This document shows positions 25,901-37,900 of a stretch of 64,000 bases of DNA, in pieces. Source of the stretch: Datisca glomerata (taxonomy: Eukaryota; Streptophyta; Magnoliopsida; Cucurbitales; Datiscaceae); assembly GCA_003255025.1 (NCBI GenBank), contig QANY01003900.1, forward strand, positions 992,001-1,056,000. The letters are read 5' to 3'. Numbering within the stretch: the stretch's first letter is position 1; each line of letters starts with the position of its first letter. Made by a program: the position numbers and the translations under genes. The notes beneath the pieces are model-generated. The model was not told where the DNA came from. It did not search any database and worked only from the letters and a program-made list of their open reading frames with translations.

Positions 25901-28900
25901 GCCCGCACCTAAACCACATCCCCTCTTTGATCTAGACGTTTTGTTCCAGCCCATATAATGGTCTTTTGAAAAAGGTGATTTCCACCACATCAAAAATCAG
26001 GCACAATAAGGAAAATACTATATACTGTATATATTGTTCAGAGCGTTAATTTCAATTACACCCCTTCAACTTTGGTCATTTTTTAAGGAGACACCTTCAA
26101 CGTTAACCTCTTTCTCAGAGACCTTTCAACTTTCATAATCCATCAAAAGGGACCCCTACGTTAGAAAATCCGTTTTTCTGCCCTTTAAATTGGTCACGTG
26201 CGTTATATTGTTCAGAGCGTTAATTTCAATTACACCCCTTCAACTTTGGTCATTTTTTAAGGAGACCCCTTCAACATTAACCTCTTTCTCAGAGACCTTT
26301 CAACTTTCATAATCCATCAAAAGGGACCCCTACGTTAGAAAATTCGTTTTTCTGCCTGTTAAATTGGTCACGTGCAAGGCCCGTGACCTATAATTACTAT
26401 ATTTTGGACATTATTGCCCTTTTTACCATGTGTGATTAAAGAATTGAAAAGTTAAAAAAAATCAAAAGAAGCTCTCTTCTCTTCGCTGGGCACTCGAAGA
26501 AAGAGAAAGAATAAGGAAAGAAATAGAGTAAGCACATTAACTCTCCTCTAAACTACCGGGCAGCAAACGCAAGGAAAGGTAAAGATCGAGAAATTCTGAA
26601 TTCCCTCTGTTCGTCAAGTAATTAGGGCCGAAGAAATCAAAATTAATTGAACATTACAAATTCTTGCCTAAAAACATCATTATCCTAAAGTTCCAACCTT
26701 CAGTTACAAAAGCGAGTCATCACCTAAAAACCATAAAATTCCTTCGTTTTTCTAAGCTTGAACAACACGTAACTATAAATCTTAGTTCTAGAAGAGATCT
26801 TTGATCCCCAGCGAATCCCTCTTCCTTAAAGTAAATCCAACTATTGACAAAACCTATCTCTCGAAACCCTCTGCTGCTTTTTTTAGTTCTTTTCATTTCC
26901 CTCTCTTCACGTGCCCAGCGAAGAGAAATAGAGCATCTTTGTTTTTTTTTATTTACTTTTCAGTTCTTTTATTACACATGTTAAAAGGGCAACAATGTCC
27001 AGAACACAGTAATTATAGGTCACGTGTCTTGCACGTGAAATTAACCCTTGTTAAAGGCGTGTTTGAGGAAGAGGTTAATGTTGAGGGGATCTCCTTAAAA
27101 ATAGCCAAAGTTAAGGGGGTGTGCGTGAAATTAATCCTTGTTTAGGAAAAGAAAGATATTCCATATCAACACTTGATTTGAGTCAGGCTATTGCTTCAAA
27201 ATAGGATGTTCAACATCTCATAGGTGATACTGGTGACTAGTTTGTGCATGTTGAATTTACCTATACCAGTCTGAATTTCTTAATTCTTGTATGACCATGA
27301 TGGCAGGGTGCTCCAGTAAATAACCACAGAGGAAAGAAAAACCTTGTTTTCTCTGCATGGGGTGACGACTCTCAACATTCTGAAGGTTGTATAAATCCAT
27401 ACTACATTTCAGGTAGTTATCAATCTTATAGTGAGCAGACAAGACTAAATCTGGTATGTTTCTCTGTGGTGTAAACATTCTTATGATAATGCCATATTTT
27501 TCTGTCATATTATGGAGATGCAACATTCTTATTTACATATATATGCACACATGCAGAAACGATTGAATGAAGATGTTATTGATTATGATCTTCTTGAGGA
27601 CTTGGTGTGTCATGTTGATGAAAGTTGTGAGGAGGGTGCCGTACTTGTTTTCTTGCCTGTAAGCGTCTTCAACGTTTTGATAACTAACATCAGTAATTAT
27701 TTGTTCTCACTAAACAATTATTTTCTCATCTTAATTGTGTGTAACAGGGAGTGTATGAAATTAACTTGTTACATGATAAGTTAGCTGCTTCATACCGATT
27801 TGGTGGACAAGCTTCTGATTGGATTCTTCCACTGCATTCATCCATTGCATCACATGATCAAAAAAAGGTGTTCTTAAGGCCTCCTGAGGGCATACGCAAG
27901 GCAAGTTTTTGAAAGTCTAATAGATTCCTTATTTGCTTTTTGCCCATTTTTCCAAGATGATTCCTACCCAATTCTCTAGATATTGGGTACCTGTATTTGA
28001 GGTATTTTTTTTACAGGAAACAGATAGATTATATATATTTTTTCTTTTGATATGAAACTATATATATGTTAAAGAGAGATAACGGCTCGGTCATCAGTGG
28101 ATAAGAAATCCAAACGGAGCTTCGATATAGAATTAGGCTGGACAAGCTGCCATCCAATCACTGTTAATAAAAAACAACTGATACTCTTTAAACGCCCTGC
28201 CTGTAGATACCCAAAAAGAAGTAAAAACATGTATCTTTTCCCATAAAGAATCCACATCTTCAAAGGAGTCTTAAAAAATCCTCCTGTTGCGCTCCAGCCA
28301 AGTGAACCATAAAACCGCAACAGCACCAGAATACCACAAAACCTCTTGTACTTCCTCGGAAGGTAGACCAAAAAAATCTCAGAAAAAAGAGCCTCCACGT
28401 TCTCCTAAAAAATCCAACTAAGCTGGAACTCCGATCTCAGCATAGACCATAAAGCGGAAACAAAGGGGTAGTGTATGAAAAGATGATCCATGTTCTTGAT
28501 TCTATCCCAGCACATCACACAGAAATGTTACATTAAAAAATAAAAAGAGTACAAAAACAGATTTTGGAGGATGATCAATCTACTAAAAACTGAAAAGAAC
28601 AAGAACAAAGCAAATGGCAACCGAATTACAACCATATTCTAATTGTCAAAAACTGAAACAGAAACATAACAAGGTTATATTAATAATGAAAAGAGTACAA
28701 GAACAGATTTTGGAGGATGAGTAATCCACCAAAACTTGAAACTGAAAAGAACAAGAACAAAGCAAACAACACTGAATTTCAAAATTACGCAGAATTACAA
28801 CCATAACAATCCCCAATTGCCTGAAAAAAAGACCAAGAGGCATCCTTAAAAAAATTTGACCTTGACGAAGAAGCCAATAAAACAACTTTTTTTCCATAAA

Positions 28901-31900
28901 ACTGACTCATCAGCGAACACGTCTTAAAAAAGTCTTCCATTTCTCTCAAACCAAAGAACCCAAAAAATAGCAAAAACCGCATGAGACCACATAACATTTT
29001 TCTTTTTATTTCCTCCACCAAAATCCAATCTTAATAACATATCCACTAGGCGAGGCTTTTTTTTAACAAAACAGAATATTATTAGAAAACAAGGGGGCCA
29101 GAGTTACGTCAAGGAGTGGTGGCCAATTGCACACCTTCCAGAAAACAAGAAACTATCATAGTTCACTTTAAAGCAACCCTCTTGAGGTGGTCTCCAATTG
29201 TGATTAATTGGCAAGTCAATCTGCTGAGGGATACTTCTTCTACCAGAACCAGAAGCTTTAGCAGACCAAAACCTTATCTGAGCCTCTTCAGCTGATAACA
29301 TTACTTTGATAGGATCAACATCAACTCCAGTTGAAAAACTTGAGCATGATCTATTTACTTGCAGGTAGAAGAGGTTTCCCAAAGCAAACTACTTCTCACC
29401 ATCTTTTGTAGTAAACTTGAATTCTTGAAATCTTAAAATCATGAAACTTATCAACAACTCGCAAAATGACGTTGACAGAAAAAAAAGATTTAACACACCA
29501 AGAAAGCTGTAAGATTTTATGGAGAAAGAGAAAAGCATAGTATTATCTTCTCCTTTGTTGTTTGCTTATTGTACTCCTATGCAATGTAACCAGATATTTG
29601 GAGAAATTTTTTGTCAGATAGCATTAATCAAACAAGCTAGGGTCGTGAATTTGGAAATGACTAGTACTAATAAAAGTCTAGAGGACGTGAACTCCGAAAC
29701 AACTAGCACTAATCAAAGGCTAGGGGACATGAGAATTCAAACATAATAAAAAACCGATTCCATAAGGAAGAAGCTAAAGGGCAATGCACAAAGAGATGAT
29801 TCAAACTCTCAGAGTTTCTTTTGCACAAAATTCACCAAGAAGAAGATAAACACATATATGCTCTTCGCTTTTGAAGCGTATCAGCAGTGCTTACCTCTCC
29901 CAATATTAACAGCCTTAAAAAACTTTACTTTGGAAGGAGAAGAAGATTTACATATTAGCAGAAAAGGGAAGGAGTGATGAGAATCCACATCATTCGAAAT
30001 AAACTCATAAAGGATTTGCAAGAGAATACCTTAGATTTGTCAAGAACTCACACCCTTTTGTCTGTCACTTCAGAATTAAAAGAACAAGATCTGAGCAAGG
30101 ACAACGTATTAAGATGCTCCCCAATTTTAGATTTAAAAGAATAATATTTGTTTCCTACAAATAAAAAAGATACTCTATTTCAGAATCAATTAAGTTTCTT
30201 CTAAAAGATAAGTTCCAAGAGTGTGGAGAATAAGAAAGAATTAAATCTCCATGCAACTTTATCATTGGTACCTGTTTTTGAGGTATTCAAAAGCAGTCAT
30301 CTGAGTTAGGAAGGTTGTTAAAGGACAACCAAGTTATGTGTAGAATGTTCTTGCAGTTATTCTTTAACAATTTTGTTTTTTGTTATAAGAAACGTAAATT
30401 TTTATTAATGATAAAAAAGAACAAGTAAAGGAGGACAAGGAATCCTCCAAAACAATATCTAAAAGAGAAAACAAACACAGAAAATGAGACGAAACACTAG
30501 GCCAAGAATACAAAATGGCATCTAAAGATAGACTTCAATACTTTTGATTTTGAAGCCTCTTAAGAAGCTAAAAATAAAATCCTCTAATATACATTATCAT
30601 TGTCTTCCTCTCTGTCTTCAAAAATCGATCTATCGAGTTCCAATCAAATACTCCAAAGATTAACGTTCAGTTCACAAAACCAAAGTGTTCATGTCTTTTA
30701 TTAACATCGAGAGATCCTCTAAAAGATCAACACTCATGATGTGGTCCTCTAAATTCCCCAAGAAAATAAAATTCTTTTGTTGGTGTTTAGGTCACCGTAA
30801 GATCAACACTCATGATGTGGTCCAAACTAGACATGCGAACATGGCCCTGTCTCCTTCGAGATGTGTGTTCTGTGGCACAAATGGAGAGTCTAGACCATCT
30901 CTTCATACATTGTTCTTTTGCTCATGTTCTGTGATCTAAATGGAGATCTGAGCTTAGTTTCAGTTGGGTGAGGTTCTCCAGCTGAAAATCCACAAAAAAC
31001 TTAAAACCCTCCTATGTTTTGGCGCGCTCGCAATTTTTTGGTACATTTGGCTAGAGAGGAGCAAAAGAATTTCTGAACAGACTTTTGACGATGGGAAAAA
31101 ATACAGTTTTTCACTTCTTTTTGGGCAACCAATACTAAGGTTTTTAAGGATGTTCCTTTATTTATGCTCAGTCATAATTGGATGACTACTTGTATAGATT
31201 AACTAAAGGCTTTGGGTGTCGGTTAGGAATTCTTTTCCTCCAAACCTACTTTGTACATTATCTCTTTCTTTATATATATATATATAATATTTCTGTTTCT
31301 TATAAAAAAACATTGAGAGATCTTTTTCGAGAAGGCAGGGTATAAGCATTGAATTCAGTGATTTTAAATTCCAATAAGCAGGCAAAATTTCACTTTCAGT
31401 GATCTGATTATGATCATCTGATGCATGGTCAAAGTTGGTTCCAAGACAGTGGTTGGACAGGTTTAGCAGAAGAACCAAATCTATTTGCTGTGTTGCACTA
31501 GCACATATACGTACATTCAAATAGCATGTTCTTTCACATGGCACGTACATTTAACCGTTGGAAGATTAGTTTAAGAATTTATTGATTTAAAAGCAAAGAG
31601 ATAGTACAATATATTGCAAGTAATAATCACTCACTATGTTTTTGTAGGAGACAAAGACATTAAAAGGAAGAATATGACAAAAGAATTCAAGGTGGATAAA
31701 AGGAAATCACCAATTCAACCAAATTAGATAAGAAAAGTCTACCGCACCCTAATAACAAGGAAATTAATGACAACAGTAGTTTCCAATTCGAGAAAAAGAA
31801 GACAAAGTAACCTTCAAATACTTAGTCCCAGACTACCATAAGGAAGACAAAACTACCACTTTCTTCCATAAAACCAAATTGTTTGATGCTCAATCCTGCA

Positions 31901-34900
31901 GTTTCTTTCATTCCACGGCGCCCGCAAAATAGCAAAGGAAGCTTTAACCACAAATTTCTTTTCTTCTTATTTGAAGAGCCGATATCCATACTATGCAGTT
32001 TTACTGCTTCACTTTATGCTTAATCACTTTTTTAGTCAAGGTTTTTGGAAGTGGCTTTATAAGAGAAGGATACTCGTTGCTGATGTAAAGTGAGTGTGGT
32101 ACAATCCACAATCTGTTAGAAAACAAGGACTGTTATACTCCAAGCACCATTGGAGCCTAGATTTCTTTAAGGGAAATCTGGGAAAAGCCTTGAGTTGCTG
32201 TAAAACCGTAAATTTTCTGGAATTCTATTACTATTCTGCTGGAAAGTCTGATTACAATTGGTGGGGGTTAAGTTTCTTTTATAGTAGTACATTTAGATGA
32301 CCTTCAAACTACCCCATAATAAGTACTTATAGTTCCTAGGATAATTTAATGCTCCTCAGATTTTTCTAGACTATAATTACTACTTATGCGTAAAAACAAT
32401 ACAACACTTACTGACTATTTCGACTCCACAAAATTATTACCCATGTGCATTAATTGTTGCATCAGTTGCCAACCCTATTCAAGGGCACAAAGTCTGAAGT
32501 ACTTCCATGGTGTATGGTTTTCTTTATTGAATCATGTCTAATAACTAGATTTTTTTGGGAGGATTCCTTGTCATCCTATAATTGTACTATTTTGATTATT
32601 AATAGTAATATGTATATTATCAAAAAAATATATATTGTAGCTAACAATTTTGTTGTCAAAGAAGTTCTCAATTTATGTTAAATCATATATTGGCATATTA
32701 TATTTATTATACCCATCATACCATAGACTTCGTATACTTATTATGGATATCATTTTATGGGCAAAACTATTTTATTTCATGCGTTATAGATTGTTTTAGT
32801 TTCCCATAAAGTCTCAACTGAAATTTATATGTTTTAAGATAATTTCCAGCTGTTTCCACTGATATCGATATTTTTGTCAATACCGACATTTTTGCTCTTA
32901 CTTGTATGTTAAACTCAAATCAGAAATATTTGATACACGTTTCTCTTCCAATGGCCTTACTGCTAATGTTATTCTATTGTATATCTTGTGTTTCAGATCA
33001 TTATTGCTACAAATATTGCAGAGACCAGTATAACAATTGATGATGTTGTTTATGTCATTGACTGTGGAAAACACAAAGAGAACCGTTATAATCCGCAAAA
33101 GGTTCGTGCTTCTTTCCCAACAAAGTTAAGAGTTTTCCAATTCATTTTTTTTATATATAGGAAACTTATAATTCATAATGACTTTTCTATATAAACACCA
33201 AAACCAATGTATTCAATATTGTTAAGTCATATTGATGTTGATATTTCCCCATGATATTCTCTTTGTGAATGATCACATCAAATTGGGAAATAATTAGAAA
33301 AGGAAGATATTCTTGAAATTTAAACTAACATTAATAAGACTGTAATCATTGAAATAAGTGCTCCAGTGATCTGCATTAAATTATAATGGTTAAATTCTAC
33401 TCAAGTTCAGGCCTTCAGAAAAAATCTAAGTTGTGTGTCTTATAAAAAAAATCTAAGTGAAGCAAGCATTCCAGAGGTCTAATCTTTATAACTGAACATA
33501 ATATCCGAAGTCAATCTAGTAAGTGCAATCACAAATTAACAATTTAACGAGTATTTATAATGTGGAAGTACGAAATATCTAAGTGAATTAAATTACATTG
33601 GTCAAATTCTACTTAACTTCAAGCCTTCATAAAAGATCAAAGGGAATAAAGCATTTTAGAGGCTTTAACTTTAGAATGGAACATTAAACCCGAAGTCAAA
33701 TCTAGTAAGTGCAATCGCAAATTAACAATTTAACAAGTATTTATAATGTGGAATACAGTAGGACAAAGTCACACGATCCTGCCAAATGAAACTAAGAGAA
33801 ACGCATCTGTCATAAAGTTTGGCTTTGTGATTTTCAGGTTCTTAAAGCACGTTCACGGGATTAAAACTATTACAGCTATTACAGCTTAGTTTATTGATTT
33901 TACAGTATAACTGGGATGAAAACTATTACAGCTGAGTTTTATTGATTGTATAGCATTAACATTTTCAACCAGTGGTTAAGTTCTTTCATCCATATTCTTT
34001 AAAGCTATTGTGACTGAATCTGGCTATTTTTTCGGTTCTATAGAAATTGTCAAGTATGGTAGAAGATTGGATTTCTCAAGCAAATGCTAGGCAACGGCGA
34101 GGAAGAGCTGGACGTGTGAAACCTGGTACTTGCTTTTGCTTGTACACACGTCACAGATTTGAAAATCTTATGCACCCTTTTCAGGTAGTTTCTTGTATAA
34201 GAACCTTCTTACATATTTAGTTGAGTATCTTGTAGTGTTGTTTTATCACTTTGGGTGTTTTCTCCTATTTTTTCTTATAAGGAATTCTTTTATAGGAAAC
34301 AGAAAAGTTATATTAAATGAAAAGAGAGTGCAAGAACAAATTTTGGCGGATGAGCAGTCCACCAAAAACTGAAACTGAAAAAAAAAACAATAACATATCA
34401 AATTACAACCAAATTACAACTTAACAGATTCCAATTGTCAAAAAATGAAGACCAAGGATATTTTTAAGAAATTGAAGATATAATTAGTGAAATTCTTTTA
34501 AAGAGGTTCCATTCTTTGGATCCACCTTTTCATTCCAATGTTTTTTATTTTTGGATTACATTTTGTTTTTTTCTTGTAGATTCTATTCTTTATGTAAGTA
34601 TCTTTAGTGAAAAAAACTAAAAAGTACAAAAGAAAAGTGTAGAAAATCTTGAATAATTTTCTATATTTTGAATGGTGTGTAAAAGGTAATTATATAGAGA
34701 ATGGAGGACATCATTTCCTCAAATCAAGCAACTAAATATCCCACTGATCTAGTAATCTAAATAAAGGCAAAAAACTAATAATCAGTAATATTAAAAAAAA
34801 AGGAAACTAAATTACTCTATTCTAGGAAACTAGATAAACAAAATGTAAGAAACTAATTTCAAGAAGTCAGGCACAAGATCGCGGATTTCCACACTCCCCC

Positions 34901-37900
34901 TCAAGTTAGGTTGTAGATGTTGAGTAAACCTAGCTTGGAAATAAGATCTTCAAATGTCTTCCGTGGCAAAGCTTTTGTCAGAATGTCTGCTGTCAAAAGT
35001 GATATGTTGTTGTTTTCAATCTTCTCTTTGAAAAAGTGTTGATCCATTTCCACGTGCTTTGTTGTATCATGGTACACTGGATTTTTAGCTATGCTGATTG
35101 CTGATTGATTGTCACAAAACACCTTCATAGATCCCGCGCTAGGAACTCCTAGTTCATCAAGCATTCTTTTCAACCAAATTCCCTCACAAATACCATTTGC
35201 AAGGGCTCTGAATTCAGCTTCAGCCCTGCTGCGAGGTACTACTGATTGTTGTTTACTTCTCCAAGTAACTAAATTACCCCAAACATAAGTGCAATAACCT
35301 GAGGTTGATCGCCAATCAGTTACAGAACCTGTCCAATCTGCATCAGTGAGTATTTGGACTTCCTTGTTTGCTGACCTCTGGAAGAACAATCCTTGTGATA
35401 GGTGTCATCTTTAAATACCTCAGAATTCTGTATGCTGCATCCATGTGTTCTTCTGTTGAATTGTTCATGAATTGACTTACCATGCTTATAGCAAAGCTAA
35501 TGTCTGGTCTAGTATGAGATAGATATATAAGTTTCCCAACTAGTCTTTGATATCTCCCTTTGTCAACAGGTGTACTAGTGTCTTTGCTACCCAATTTTAT
35601 AGTAGAGTCCACAGGAGTGTTGGTTGGTTTACATCCAAGCATTCTGGTCTCTTTCAAGAGATCCAGTACATACTTCCGTTGAGAAACTGAAATTCCTCTC
35701 TTAGATTGAGCTACTTCCATACCAAGGAAGTATTTTAGATTGCCCAAATCTTTGATCTCAAATTCTTTAGCTAGAAGGCTTTTGAGTTTCAGAATTTCTT
35801 CATGATGATCTCTAGTTAGAATAATATCATCGACATACACGATGAGTATTGCTTTCTTTCCTGAAGGTGAATTTTGACAAACATAGTATGGTCTGTTTGG
35901 CACTGATCATACCCAACCTTCTTTACAGCCTTGGTAAACTTGTCAAACCATGCTCTTGGTGACTGTTTGAGTCCGTATAAAGACTTATTGAGTTTACAGA
36001 CTTTGCTGTGATTAGCTGGAGTATAAAAACTAGGAGGAATTTCCATGAACACGTCCTCTTCAAGATCACCATTAAGGAACGCATTCTTCACATCTAGCTG
36101 ATAGAGAGGCCAATCAAGGTTGGAAGCAAGTGAGAGCAGAACCCGAACAGTATTGAGTTTGGCTACAGGAGCAATAGTTTCTTGGTAGTCAATTCCATAG
36201 GATTGCATGAACCCTTTAGCTACCAGATGAGCATCGAATCTGTTGATACTTCCATCTGAATTATGTTTCACGATGAAAATCCACTTGCAGCCTACATGGT
36301 GTTTTCTCGGTGGTAGATCAGACGTCACCCAAGTCCCATTCTTTTCTAGAGCTTGAATTTCTTCCAAAACAGCTTTCTTCCATTTAGGTGTGCTAAGAGC
36401 TTCACGTATTGATCTTGGAATCTGTGTTCTGTCAAGGGTACTGACAAAAGCACGGTGACTTTGTGACAATCTCCCATATGAGATAAAATCATAAATTGGA
36501 TGATTAGTGTAAGATCGAGTGCCTTTTCTCAACGCAATAGGTCTATCAAGATCTCCATCAGGTATATCATTGAGGGCAAATTCATGACTAGTATTACCTG
36601 GTGAATTTTGTGATTCCAGACCCTGGTCAGACTCATGATCGTGATCAGTTGGCTGCAGTTCTTTATCTTCTCTTGTTTTGTCCCGCCTAGTATAGACACG
36701 TAACTCACTGGTTTTTGCAGGATGTGTGTGAATTGAAGGCTCGGAATAGATATCAGGGCTTGGGTTTACGTTAGGATTTTGATCAGTATCGGTTTGGGGT
36801 GGTTGAGGTGACTCGGTAGGAGATGTATCTTGAGTATAGGTTGTTTCTGAGGCATCAATAGATGATATTCTTGAGTGAAATTCTCCCCCTGAATATCAGT
36901 TTTGGAGTAGAAGGGTTGATGTTCAAGAATGTGACGTCCATGGAATTGTAGAATCTTCGAGTGATCGGGGAATAACATTTATACCCTTTCTGATTTGGGG
37001 AGTATCCTACAAATATACATTTGAGAGCCTTAGGGTCAAGTTTACTCTGGTATTGACTATGGATATGAACGAATGTAGAACAGCCAAATACTTTGAAAGG
37101 AAGAGTGGACAATACCCGGGTAGTAGGAAAACATTGAAGATACAATTGGTAAGGTGTCTGAAATTTTAAGACTTGAGATGACATTCTGTTAATCAAATAG
37201 GTAGCCGTTAAAACAGCCCCTCCCCAGAAATTTTTTGGAACATGTGTTGTGAACATGAGAAAACGAGCACCTTCTAGAATATGTCTATTTTTTCTTTCTG
37301 CCACTCCATTTTGCTGAGGTGTGTCAACACAAGAATTTTGATGAACAATGCCTTGACTGTTAAGATAGTCTCCCAAAGATGTCTCAAAATACTCTTTTGC
37401 ATTGTCAGTTTTCGACACTTGTAATTTCATTTGGAATTGAGTTTGAATCATAGTGTTAAAATTTCTAAAAATTTGGCCAACTTCAGATTTTTCTTTCATG
37501 AGAAATAACCACGTAATTCTGGTGTGATCATCTCCAAAAGATACAAACCATCTAGTACCAGTGATATTTTTTATTCTAGATGGCCCCCACACATTTTATG
37601 GATCATTGAGAAAGGATGAGATGCTTTGTAAGGTTTAAAGTAGTAAGAATTTCGAACATGCTTTGAAATTTGACACACCTCACATTGAGTTAATTTCAGA
37701 ATTTTATTCATAAACAAAGATGGAAACAACTTTTGAAGATATATGAAATTAGGATGACCTAGACGATAGTGCCATAACCTGACAACACTATCCTTACTAG
37801 AAACAGGATTTGAAGTTTTATTAAATTGACTTTTAGACTCAACACATACTACATTATGAGTTTGTCTAGGTGGTACATCTTCCTTGAGTAGATAAAGACC

